A program made the position numbers and the translations under genes. Shown here piece by piece: positions 1 through 6,343 of a stretch of 7,148 nucleotides of DNA (the stretch's first letter is position 1; each line of letters opens with the position of its first letter). Source of the stretch: an uncultured Clostridia bacterium (GTDB taxonomy: Bacteria > Bacillota_A > Clostridia > Oscillospirales > Oscillospiraceae); NCBI GenBank assembly GCA_947166955.1, contig CAMVGI010000065.1:1-7148 (forward strand), in the 5' to 3' direction. The notes below the pieces were generated by a model, which ran no database searches, was not told the DNA's origin, and was given only the letters and a program-made list of their open reading frames with translations.

Positions 1-2
1 TG

Positions 3-338
3 ATGGACGGAAATACCGTTTACGTTGCTGCTGTTGTGAAGAAAACAAGTAAAAATCGCCTCTATTTGCATGAGGTCGTGGACTCCAACGGAAATGTTAT
101 AAAAATAGACAATGGAGAAAACACCAATCAAACCAGCCTTGCCGCAAAAAGCGACGCTGGGGTGCAATCTCCATTGCCTACAAACATTGTATCTGCTTTT
201 TTGCCGGAAGTCAATGGGAAAAGCGCACCCTACGCCGACGCTTTGCGCGATTTGCCGCAGCGGAATCCGCAATCGCCCACACCCTACACGGACGCGTTCC
301 GCGACCTTTTTGAAGACTTCGGGAAGAAGGGCAAATAA
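3..338 (+). CDS. C-terminal end of a phage/mobile-element polyvalent (toxin-tip) protein, partial
   Basis: This is the end of a coding region whose beginning probably lies left of the window. The reading frame is open at the window edge, and the ATG at position 3 has no visible ribosome binding site. The first 35 residues or so (DGNTVYVAAVV, then KNRLYLHEVV) look like the last beta-strands of a phage Barnase-EndoU-ColicinE5/D-RelE-like (PBECR) nuclease domain, as found at the C-termini of MuF-like and large polyvalent phage proteins. That family call is from recall of similar sequences and is tentative. A low-complexity linker follows (about residues 37-76). The last 35 residues are a tail also found, almost unchanged, at the end of the next ORF (35 of 36 aligned tail residues differ by at most one or two substitutions). 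The base composition changes from AT-rich to GC-rich where this shared tail starts, near 232. A strong terminator follows directly after the stop. No immunity gene is visible after it. Confidence 0.55.
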   Translation: MDGNTVYVAAVVKKTSKNRLYLHEVVDSNGNVIKIDNGENTNQTSLAAKSDAGVQSPLPTNIVSAFLPEVNGKSAPYADALRDLPQRNPQSPTPYTDAFRDLFEDFGKKGK

Positions 339-377
339 CAAAAAACCAAGCGTTCCGCCGCGCGGCGGGGCGCTTGG
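232..377 (+). repeat. Direct repeat, copy 1 (toxin C-terminal tail plus terminator)
   Basis: This 146-base segment matches 1308-1453 at a constant offset of 1076, with only three mismatches (at 267, 275 and 281). It covers the last 35 codons of the first ORF, the stop codon and the terminator stem. From 282 onward the two copies are identical. The mismatches fall in the coding part only. One changes Pro to Ser (QRNPQ versus QRNSQ); the other two are silent. Confidence 0.95.
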
Positions 378-382
378 TTTTT
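341..382 (+). terminator. Rho-independent terminator after the first toxin-tip ORF (bidirectional type)
   Basis: The outer stem CCAAGCG (346-352) pairs with CGCTTGG (371-377). Inside it, CCGCC (355-359) pairs with GGCGG (364-368). Runs of A (340-345) before and T (378-382) after the stem allow termination in both directions. It begins three bases after the stop codon at 336-338. The following module (from about 383) has no separate promoter that I can see, so transcription from the left should stop here. Confidence 0.85.
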
Positions 383-400
383 ACCTCGGCGCGTGCAGGC

Positions 401-1414
401 ATGGTCGGCGAGGGCGCGGAGGAGTTGGTGAGCGGCGCGCTCGACCCCGCGTTGAAGACGATCTACAACGGCAAGCGCATGGGCGAGAACTACAGCGAGC
501 TGGAGGCAAGCGATCTGCTCTACGGCGCGCTTCTCGGCGCGGCGCTCGGCGGCGTCGGCGGTACGGCCGAGAACGCGAGAGGCGGGCGTGGTACGCAGGC
601 TTTGGAAACGGGAGAAAAAGCAAAAAGCACCTCAATCAATACGGATCCTGCGGGGCATACTGCAATTGAACAAAAAATAATCGACGAGTATAAAAAGTCA
701 GTTGACGATGGGCTTGTTGCGTTTGTAAGAAGAGTACGCGGATTGGACAACCAAAAATACAGAAATAGCGTCCGCTACCCGATCTCGGAAGTGGGCACGC
801 GACAGGCGGCGGAAGCCAAAAGAATCACGGGGATTGATGCGACAGATTTCGAAAATATTATTACAGGCGGCGCGATAGACCATATTGAACATCGTCACGG
901 CATAAAGGGAAAAGCTGACCACAGTATGGCAGACGAAAATGATATTGCTCGTATTCAATATGTCTTAAAGAATTTCGATACCACAGAACCACTCTTGAAC
1001 GATAATGGAACTCTGTCCGTCAGTGACGTTTGGAAGAATAGTGACGGTACGCCTGCACCGCGTATTTTGTTTACCAAAAAAGTTGACAGCACCTATTATG
1101 CTGCTATCGCGGCGCCAGACAGCAACGCGAGGATACTTGCGGTCGAAAGTGCTTTTATGAGCAAAAAAGGTGGAAGCACCGGCACAGTCCTGAACATGGA
1201 GAAATTCTCCCCGCAGGTTACGCCCCAGACGCCACAGCGCGCTAATGCTTCCAACATCAAATTACCACGATTTACAGGCGGTGTCAAGCCGGAAAAGACG
1301 CATATCCACGCCGACGCTTTGCGCGATTTGCCGCAGCGGAATTCGCAATCTCCCACGCCCTACACGGACGCGTTCCGCGACCTTTTTGAAGACTTCGGGA
1401 AGAAGGGCAAATAA
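401..1414 (+). CDS. Orphan toxin-tip module: pre-toxin fragment plus PBECR-like nuclease domain
   Basis: The frame is open from inside the preceding terminator (TTG at 374). The first ATG is at 401, and neither start has a convincing ribosome binding site, so this may be a silent cassette rather than an expressed gene. Residue numbers below count from the 374 codon. Residues 10-63 (EGAEELVSGALDPALKTIYNG, then LLYGALLGAALGGVGG) resemble the helical, glycine-rich region inside large phage/MuF-like polyvalent proteins, so the module starts mid-protein. After a linker, residues 95-266 look like a PBECR-type nuclease: DHIEHRHGIKGKADHSM near 169-185, then IARIQYVL, then PRILFTKKVDSTYYAAIAAPDS at 229-250. 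The family match is recalled, not searched. Residues 312-346 repeat the tail of the preceding ORF. The nuclease part is visibly more AT-rich than the pre-toxin start and the tail, which suggests a transferred, exchangeable domain. It could instead be a decayed prophage remnant. Confidence 0.6.
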   Translation: MVGEGAEELVSGALDPALKTIYNGKRMGENYSELEASDLLYGALLGAALGGVGGTAENARGGRGTQALETGEKAKSTSINTDPAGHTAIEQKIIDEYKKSVDDGLVAFVRRVRGLDNQKYRNSVRYPISEVGTRQAAEAKRITGIDATDFENIITGGAIDHIEHRHGIKGKADHSMADENDIARIQYVLKNFDTTEPLLNDNGTLSVSDVWKNSDGTPAPRILFTKKVDSTYYAAIAAPDSNARILAVESAFMSKKGGSTGTVLNMEKFSPQVTPQTPQRANASNIKLPRFTGGVKPEKTHIHADALRDLPQRNSQSPTPYTDAFRDLFEDFGKKGK

Positions 1415-1453
1415 CAAAAAACCAAGCGTTCCGCCGCGCGGCGGGGCGCTTGG
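1308..1453 (+). repeat. Direct repeat, copy 2 (toxin C-terminal tail plus terminator)
   Basis: This is the second copy of the 146-base segment at 232-377. It again starts inside the coding region, at the codon run for ADALRDL, and ends at the last base of the terminator stem. Outside these borders the two ORFs are not alike at the DNA level, so the borders are sharp on both sides. After the repeat, copy 2 has an extra G (1454) before its T-run. Confidence 0.95.
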
Positions 1454-1460
1454 GTTTTTT
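1416..1460 (+). terminator. Bidirectional terminator between the toxin-tip module and convergent mscS
   Basis: The stem is the same as in the first copy: CCAAGCG (1422-1428) pairs with CGCTTGG (1447-1453), with an inner CCGCC/GGCGG stem. It has six A before it and GTTTTTT after it. It starts just after the stop at 1412-1414 and lies eight bases beyond the mscS stop on the opposite strand, where it also reads as a stem followed by six T. It can therefore serve both converging genes. Confidence 0.85.
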
Positions 1461-1468
1461 GTGCGCCT

Positions 1469-2278
1469 TTACTTCTCTACCATGTGCACGTTCAGGTGGT
1501 CGTAGGTCATCTCGACGCGATGCGCCTCGAACGTCTCGCGCGCCGCCTCCAAAACGCCCCAATAGACCGTCCAATAGTCGGGCGTTTTGACCCACATGCG
1601 CAAAATGTAGCTGATGCTGCTTGCGCCGTAACCGGAAAGGTGCACCTCCGGCGCGCTCGTGAGCTGCGGAAAGCGCGACGCCGCCTCGCGCAGCGCGTCG
1701 TACACGTCTTTCGTGGGCGCGTCGTAGGACGCGGTGAACGTGAGTTCGATGCGGCGGCGGCCGAGCCGGTTGAAGTTCGTGATCGTCGCGGCGGCGACCG
1801 TGCTGTTCGGAATGGTGATCTGCTTGTTGTCGGGCGTGACGAGCTTGGTCGACGAAAGACGGATGAGGTCGACCGTGCCCTCCGTCGCGCCGATGGAAAC
1901 GTAGTCGCCGATGCCGTAGGGCTGCGTGGTGAGGATCATGATGCCGCCGGCGATATTCGCGAGCGTATTTTGCAGCGCGAGCGACACGGCAAGACCGGCG
2001 ACCGAGAGCAGCGCGATGAAGCTCGTCACCTTTACGCCGAGCGAGTCGAGCACCACCAGCGCCAGCACGACGGCGAGCACGCTTTTGACGATGGGGCGGA
2101 TATGCTTTTTGAGCGGCGCGAGCTTTTCCGAGCGTTCGAACGCGCGGTCAAAGAGCGTCAGCAGGATGCGAATGAGGACGACCCCGACGACGAGAATCAG
2201 CAGCGCCTTGAGCGCGGCGGCCAGCGTCACCGTGCCGAAGCTGATGCCGGAATCGGAGATCAGCGCGTTCAGATCCAT
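1469..2278 (-). CDS. mscS: Small-conductance mechanosensitive channel, MscS family
   Basis: The predicted protein has 269 residues, close to the roughly 286 of E. coli MscS. It is an inner-membrane channel that opens under membrane tension to release solutes during osmotic downshock. Three membrane segments are visible: residues about 18-43, 62-82 and 84-117. The third is the pore-lining helix, with the Gly/Ala-rich run SVAGLAVSLALQNTLANIAGG (92-112) matching the family's TM3. It is followed by the QPYGIGDYVSIG turn into the beta domain (119-130). TIPNSTVAAATITNFNR (155-171) is the typical beta-domain motif. The remaining cytoplasmic alpha/beta domain runs to the end. The start is fixed by GGGAGGT (2285-2291 on the complement) seven bases before the ATG. 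The gene stands alone, converges on the toxin-tip module and diverges from the gct operon. Confidence 0.93.
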   Translation of the reverse strand: MDLNALISDSGISFGTVTLAAALKALLILVVGVVLIRILLTLFDRAFERSEKLAPLKKHIRPIVKSVLAVVLALVVLDSLGVKVTSFIALLSVAGLAVSLALQNTLANIAGGIMILTTQPYGIGDYVSIGATEGTVDLIRLSSTKLVTPDNKQITIPNSTVAAATITNFNRLGRRRIELTFTASYDAPTKDVYDALREAASRFPQLTSAPEVHLSGYGASSISYILRMWVKTPDYWTVYWGVLEAARETFEAHRVEMTYDHLNVHMVEK

Positions 2279-2310
2279 AAAACTACCTCCCGTGGTGTGA
2301 ATTCGACACG

Positions 2311-2339
2311 ATTATAACAGCATGTTGTTTTTCCTGCAA
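2311..2339 (-). promoter_or_regulatory. Predicted sigma-A promoter for mscS
   Basis: Reading the minus strand, a perfect TATAAT (-10) occupies 2311-2316. A weak -35, TTGCAG, lies at 2334-2339, with 17 bases between. The -10 lies about 32 bases upstream of the mscS start codon, leaving a short leader that contains the ribosome binding site. The -35 overlaps the small GCAAG-A-CTTGC inverted repeat, a position where a bound protein would block the promoter. Confidence 0.6.
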
Positions 2340-2346
2340 GACTTGC
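2336..2346. promoter_or_regulatory. Short inverted repeat over the mscS -35 (possible operator)
   Basis: GCAAG (2336-2340) and CTTGC (2342-2346) flank a single A. The same half-sites recur in the larger inverted repeat 24 bases further on. This makes it a candidate protein-binding site, though a palindrome this short can arise by chance. No regulator gene is in the window. Confidence 0.3.
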
Positions 2347-2363
2347 GCGGCGGTACGGTTTAC

Positions 2364-2389
2364 TTTTTTGCAAGTATTCTTGCAAAAAA
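2364..2389. promoter_or_regulatory. Perfect 11-bp inverted repeat in the divergent intergenic region
   Basis: TTTTTTGCAAG (2364-2374) and CTTGCAAAAAA (2379-2389) are exact inverted repeats around TATT. The T-run precedes the stem and the 3' arm ends in A, so it does not read as a standard terminator in either direction. It sits about 48 bases from the mscS -10 and about 100 bases upstream of the gct -35. An operator or a DNA hairpin is more plausible. The function is unknown. Confidence 0.5.
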
Positions 2390-2490
2390 TGTGATGCGCA
2401 AACTGCTTCCGCAGCTTTTCATTCACGGAAACGACAAAAAATCAGGCAAAAATTTGTTCAGTTTTTCGGGGCGAAGCGCCGCATTTCTCA

Positions 2491-2519
2491 TTGATTAAAA
2501 GCGCGTGTTCCACTATAAT
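2491..2519 (+). promoter_or_regulatory. Predicted sigma-A promoter of the gctAB-gcdA-hgd operon
   Basis: TTGATT (2491-2496) and a perfect TATAAT (2514-2519) are separated by the ideal 17 bases. Transcription would begin near 2526, giving an untranslated leader of roughly 90 bases before the gctA start. The leader contains CGCTTT (2552-2557) and AAAGCG (2574-2579), which could pair as a weak stem-loop. I see no recognisable riboswitch. In the rest of the gene-free stretch 2279-2613, apart from the two promoters and the inverted repeats, I see nothing. Confidence 0.75.
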
Positions 2520-2600
2520 GTAAAATGAATTTAAATCGGGCCTCCGCGCGTCGCTTTTTGACGGAAAGCTTGCAAAGCGGACGGGACCGATGAAAAACAG

Positions 2601-2606
2601 GGAGGT
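2601..2606 (+). promoter_or_regulatory. Ribosome binding site that places the gctA start at a TTG
   Basis: GGAGGT lies seven bases before the TTG at 2614. The upstream in-frame ATG at 2590 precedes this site, so using it would place the ribosome binding site inside the gene. Starting at the TTG also gives (M)SKVMSLHDA, matching the recalled N-terminus MSKVM of Acidaminococcus GctA. Confidence 0.8.
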
Positions 2607-2613
2607 TTTCATT

Positions 2614-3711
2614 TTGAGCAAGGTAATGTCATTGCACGACGCGGTCGCCAAGTATGTCGAAAACGGCGACGTGCTCGCCACCGGCGGCTTCACCACCAAC
2701 CGCAAGCCGTATGCGGCGGTCGCCGAGATCCTGCGCCAGGGGCAGAAGGACTTCATCGTCTACGCCGGCCCCGGCGGCGGCGAGGTCGATATGCTTATCG
2801 GCGAGGGCCGCGTGGCGGCGTACATCAACTGCTACACCGCGAACTCCGGCTACACCAACGTTTCCCGCCGTTTCCGCGCCGCCATTGAGCAGGGAAAGCT
2901 CACATACGAAGACTATTCGCAGGACGTGCTGATGCTCATGCTGCACGCGTCCTCCCTCGGCCTTCCGTTCCTGCCGGTGCGTCTGATGCAGGGCAGCGGC
3001 CTGATGAAGTATTGGGGCATCAGCGAGGAGAAGCGCAAGAGCATGCCCAAGATGGAGAACATCAAGTGCGCCGAGATCGAAAACCCCATGGTTCCCGGCG
3101 AGAAGGTCGTCGCCGTTCCCGTTCCGCGGATCGACACCGCGCTCATCCACGTCCAGCAGGCCAGCCCCGACGGCACCTGCATCATCTGCGGCGATGAGTT
3201 CCACGACATCGACATCGCGGTCGCCGCGCGCAAGACCATCGTCACCTGCGAGGAGATCGTCTCCGACGAGTACATCCGCCGCGACCCCACCAAGACCCGC
3301 ATCTTCGGCGAGTGCGTGCAGGCGGTCGTAAAGGCGCCCTACGGCGCGTGGCCCGCTCAGTGCTACGACTATTACGATGACGACGACGCCGCGCTCAAGG
3401 AGTACGACAAGGCGTCGAAGTATCAGGACGCCGAGGATGCGAAGGCACAGCTCAAGAAGGCCGCCGCCAAGGCGCAGAAGGCGCTCGACGCCAAGCCCGA
3501 CGACGAGAAGCTGAAGGAAGCCTTCGAAAAGGCCGCCAAGGCCGCCGAAGACGCCGAGAGCGGCGCGAAGATCCCCGAGACCTTCGAGGATTATCTGAAC
3601 AAGTGGGTCTACGGCTGCAAGGACCAGGCGGAGCTTCTCGACAAGATCGGCGGCAGCCGCCTGATGCGTTTGAAGAACGAGCCGCACCTCGGCTATTCCA
3701 CGACGCACTAA
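2614..3711 (+). CDS. gctA: Glutaconate CoA-transferase subunit A
   Basis: This is the alpha subunit of the cytoplasmic enzyme that transfers CoA, normally from acetyl-CoA, to (R)-2-hydroxyglutarate or glutaconate. The step activates 2-hydroxyglutarate for dehydration in glutamate fermentation. From the TTG start it has 365 residues. Family signatures run along its length: GGFTTNRKPYAA (24-35), AYINCYTANSGYTNVSRRFR (69-88), LGLPFLPVRLMQGSGL (115-130), VVAVPVPRIDTALIHVQQASPDG (165-187) and VTCEEIVSDEYIRRDPTK (210-227). The catalytic glutamate is on subunit B, encoded 18 bases downstream. The oddity is at residues about 271-319, which form an Ala/Lys/Asp/Glu-rich segment. It reads as two helices around a KPDD turn, inserted between the YDKASK and FEDYLNKW motifs that are nearly adjacent in Acidaminococcus GctA (about 320 residues, from recall). 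The reading frame and codon use continue unchanged through it. Confidence 0.95.
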   Translation: MSKVMSLHDAVAKYVENGDVLATGGFTTNRKPYAAVAEILRQGQKDFIVYAGPGGGEVDMLIGEGRVAAYINCYTANSGYTNVSRRFRAAIEQGKLTYEDYSQDVLMLMLHASSLGLPFLPVRLMQGSGLMKYWGISEEKRKSMPKMENIKCAEIENPMVPGEKVVAVPVPRIDTALIHVQQASPDGTCIICGDEFHDIDIAVAARKTIVTCEEIVSDEYIRRDPTKTRIFGECVQAVVKAPYGAWPAQCYDYYDDDDAALKEYDKASKYQDAEDAKAQLKKAAAKAQKALDAKPDDEKLKEAFEKAAKAAEDAESGAKIPETFEDYLNKWVYGCKDQAELLDKIGGSRLMRLKNEPHLGYSTTH

Positions 3712-3729
3712 GCAGGGAGGGTGAACATC

Positions 3730-4533
3730 ATGTCTGATTATACGAAGTATACCAAGCAGGAGATGCAGGCGTACGCCATCGCCAAGAACATCAAGGAAAA
3801 CCAGATCGTCATCGTCGGCACGGGCCTGCCGCTGATCGGCGCGTCGCTCGCCAAGCGCGCGGTCTGCCCGAGCTGCCACCCCATCGTCGAGTCCGGCCTT
3901 ATGGACTGCTCGCCCGTCGAGGTGCCGCGTTCCGTCGGCGACAACCGCTTCATGGCGCACTGCGCCGTGCAGTGGCCCAACATCCGCTTCGTCGGCTTTG
4001 AGGCGAACGAGTGGCTGCACGACGAGGACCGTCTCGTCGCCTTCATCGGCGGCGCGCAGATCGACCCCTACGGCAACGTGAACTCCACCTGCATTTTCGG
4101 CAAGGGCGATTACCTCCAGCCCACCACGCGCTTCACCGGCTCCGGCGGCGCGAACGGCATCGCCACCTACTGCAACACCATTATCATGATGCAGCACCAG
4201 AAGCGCCGCTTCATCGACCATGTCGACTACATCACCTCCTGCGGCTGGATGGACGGCCCCGGCGGCCGTGAGCGCGCGGGCCTTCCCGGCAACCGCGGCC
4301 CGCAGATGGTCGTCACCGACCTCGGCATCATGAAGTTCGACGAGAACACCAAGCGCATGTACTGCGCGTATCTGTTCCCCGGCGTCACGCCCGAGATCGT
4401 GCAGGAGAACACCGGCTTCGAGATCGACTGCTCCCGCGCGGAGACCTTTGAAGCGCCCAGCCCCGAGATCATCCGCCTCATCCGCGAGGAGATCGACCCC
4501 GGTCAGGCGTTCATCAAGGTCCCCAAGGACTAA
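3730..4533 (+). CDS. gctB: Glutaconate CoA-transferase subunit B
   Basis: This is the beta subunit of the same CoA-transferase. It carries the glutamate that forms the enzyme-bound CoA thioester. With the ATG at 3730 the protein has 267 residues. VESGLMD places this glutamate at residue 54 (codon 3889-3891), the same number as in the Acidaminococcus enzyme. Other family stretches are GTGLPLIGASLAKR (30-43), the SPVEVPRSVGD run after the catalytic loop, FIGGAQIDPYGNVNST, FTGSGGANGIATY, DGPGGRERAGLPG and a terminal REEIDPGQAFIKVP. A GTG at 3721 is in frame but abuts GGGAGG (3715-3720), which is correctly spaced for the ATG, so the ATG is the start. It follows gctA by 18 bases and has no terminator after it. 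Confidence 0.97.
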   Translation: MSDYTKYTKQEMQAYAIAKNIKENQIVIVGTGLPLIGASLAKRAVCPSCHPIVESGLMDCSPVEVPRSVGDNRFMAHCAVQWPNIRFVGFEANEWLHDEDRLVAFIGGAQIDPYGNVNSTCIFGKGDYLQPTTRFTGSGGANGIATYCNTIIMMQHQKRRFIDHVDYITSCGWMDGPGGRERAGLPGNRGPQMVVTDLGIMKFDENTKRMYCAYLFPGVTPEIVQENTGFEIDCSRAETFEAPSPEIIRLIREEIDPGQAFIKVPKD

Positions 4534-4568
4534 ACCGAAACGAATCAATAAGAGAAGGAGAAAACAGT

Positions 4569-6341
4569 ATGAGCGAATATTCCATGCCCTCTTATTTCCA
4601 GTCCATGCCCACCATCGGCACGGAGCTCGCCAAGACGAACGACGAGAACATCGCCGAGATCCAGGAGGTCGAGCAGGAGATCCACGAGCTGCGCGAGGCC
4701 GCGCTTGAGGCGGGCCGCTCCACCGAGTCGCTCAACGAGAGCGGACAGTGGACCGCGATGCAGCGCGTGCTGGAGCTGGTCGACGAGGATACGTGGTGCC
4801 CGCTGAACAGCCTCTATAACCCCAACGACAACAAGGACGGCAGCGTCGGCATCGTCAAGGGCCTCGGCCGCATCGACGGCAAGTGGGCGGTCATCATCGC
4901 GAGCGACAACAAGAAGCTCGCCGGCGCGTGGGTGCCCGGTCAGGCGGACGCGCTGCTGCGCGGCAGCGATACCGCCAAGCGCCTGCACATCCCGCTGGTG
5001 TACGTGCTCAACTGCTCCGGCGTCAAGCTCGACGTGCAGGAGCTGGTGTACCCCAACCGCCGCGGCGGCGGCACGCCGTTCTATCGCAACAGCGAGCTGA
5101 ACCAGCTCGGCGTGCCCGTCATCGTCGGCATCTACGGCACCAACCCCGCGGGCGGCGGCTACCACTCCATCAGCCCCACCATCCTCATCGCGCATGAGGA
5201 CGCCAACATGGCGGTCGGCGGCGCGGGCATCGTCGGCGGCATGAACCCCAAGGGCTACGTCGATCTCGAAGAGGCCGAGAAGCTCATCGAGGCGCAGCAG
5301 AACCTCAAGGCGGACATCCCCGGCACCGTCTCCATCCACTACAGCGAGACGGGCTTCTTCCGCGAGGTGCAGGTGGACGAGGAGGGTATGCTCGACGCCA
5401 TCCGCAAGTACATGGACTATCTCCCCGCCTACGACCCCGAGTTCTTCCGCGTGGACGATCCCAAGGAGCCGCTCTTTGACCCGAACGACCTCTACAGCAT
5501 CGTTCCGTTCAACCAGAAGCGCAGCTATGACATGTACGAGGTCATGGCGCGTCTTTTCGACGGCTCGGAGTTCATGGAGTTCAAGCACGGCTACGGTCCC
5601 GAGATGATCACGGGCCTCGCCAAGATCGACGGCATGCTCGTCGGCGTCGTCGCCAACATGCAGGGCATGCTGATGAACTATCCCGAGTACAAGATGGCGA
5701 CCTACGGCCAGGCGATGGGCGTCGGCGGCAAGCTGTACCGCCAGGGCCTCATCAAGATGAACGAGTTCGTGACGCTGTGCGCGCGCGACCGCATCCCGAT
5801 GCTGTGGATCCAGGATACCACGGGCATCGACGTCGGCAACGACGCCGAGCGCGCCGAGCTGCTCGGCCTCGGCCAGAGCCTGATCTACTCCATCCAGAGC
5901 TCCAACCTGCCCATGATGGAAATCACGCTGCGCACGGGCACCGCCGCTGCGCACTACGTCCTCGGCGGCCCGCAGGGCAACGACAACAACGCGTTCTCCA
6001 TCGGCACCGCCACGACCGAGATCTATGTCATGCACGGTGAGACCGCCGCGGCCGCGATGTACGCGCGCCGTCTGGTCAAGGACGAGAAGGCCGGCAAGGA
6101 CCTCCAGCCCACCATCGACAAGATGAACAAGCTCATTCAGGAGTACAGCGACAAGTCCCGCCCGAAGTACTGCGCGAAGCTCGGCCTTTGCGACGAGATC
6201 GTGGACATGAACGACATGCGTCCGTACATTCAGGCGTTCGTCAACGCGTGCTATCAGAATCCGAAGAGCATCTGCCCGTTCCATCAGATGCTGCTGCCGA
6301 GAATCATCCGCGATTTCGACAACCTCTACGCGGGTAAGTAA
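4569..6341 (+). CDS. gcdA: Glutaconyl-CoA decarboxylase, carboxyltransferase (alpha) subunit
   Basis: GcdA moves the carboxyl group of glutaconyl-CoA to the biotin of the GcdC carrier subunit, releasing crotonyl-CoA. The membrane subunit GcdB then decarboxylates the biotin and exports sodium. The protein is 590 residues, against about 587 in Acidaminococcus, and is full length. It has the two crotonase-like halves of carboxyltransferases. In the first half are SDNKKLAGAWVPGQ (112-125), the YPNRRGGGTPFYRN run (161-174), GIYGTNPAGGGYHS (187-200) and GGAGIVGGMNPKG (217-229). In the second half are ITGLAKIDGMLVGVVAN (347-363), WIQDTTGIDVGNDAE (413-427) and HYVLGGPQGNDNNAFSIGTA (462-481). A charged helical stretch is seen at about 25-50. 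GGAG (4557-4560) precedes the ATG. The 35-base gap after gctB holds no terminator. The partner subunits GcdB, GcdC and GcdD are not in this window; family synteny suggests they lie downstream of hgdAB. Confidence 0.97.
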   Translation: MSEYSMPSYFQSMPTIGTELAKTNDENIAEIQEVEQEIHELREAALEAGRSTESLNESGQWTAMQRVLELVDEDTWCPLNSLYNPNDNKDGSVGIVKGLGRIDGKWAVIIASDNKKLAGAWVPGQADALLRGSDTAKRLHIPLVYVLNCSGVKLDVQELVYPNRRGGGTPFYRNSELNQLGVPVIVGIYGTNPAGGGYHSISPTILIAHEDANMAVGGAGIVGGMNPKGYVDLEEAEKLIEAQQNLKADIPGTVSIHYSETGFFREVQVDEEGMLDAIRKYMDYLPAYDPEFFRVDDPKEPLFDPNDLYSIVPFNQKRSYDMYEVMARLFDGSEFMEFKHGYGPEMITGLAKIDGMLVGVVANMQGMLMNYPEYKMATYGQAMGVGGKLYRQGLIKMNEFVTLCARDRIPMLWIQDTTGIDVGNDAERAELLGLGQSLIYSIQSSNLPMMEITLRTGTAAAHYVLGGPQGNDNNAFSIGTATTEIYVMHGETAAAAMYARRLVKDEKAGKDLQPTIDKMNKLIQEYSDKSRPKYCAKLGLCDEIVDMNDMRPYIQAFVNACYQNPKSICPFHQMLLPRIIRDFDNLYAGK

Positions 6342-6343
6342 AC

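Noticed and set aside
112..669. An open frame that runs through the first terminator
   Set aside because: The product is Arg/Gly-rich nonsense, crosses two better-supported frames and passes through a strong hairpin terminator.
232..1453. CRISPR array or insertion-sequence ends as the explanation for the repeats
   Set aside because: There are only two copies, 1076 bases apart and in direct orientation. They encode a protein tail, with no transposase, target-site duplication or regular spacers.
1484..2317. A 277-codon open frame on the plus strand across mscS
   Set aside because: The translation is a charged Arg/Glu/His-rich sequence typical of antisense frames, and the minus strand encodes a clear MscS protein.
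2364..2389. Intrinsic terminator
   Set aside because: The stem is short in GC and the U-run would precede the hairpin, not follow it. It also lies between divergent promoters, where no transcript is expected to end.
2629..4548. A 639-codon open frame on the minus strand across gctA and gctB
   Set aside because: It is the antisense shadow of GC-rich coding DNA. Its protein is rich in Leu, Val, Ala, Asp, Arg and His with no domain sense, while the plus strand encodes clear GctA and GctB.
4545..6284. A 579-codon open frame on the minus strand across gcdA
   Set aside because: This is the same antisense effect of third-position GC bias. GcdA on the plus strand is full length with recognised motifs.
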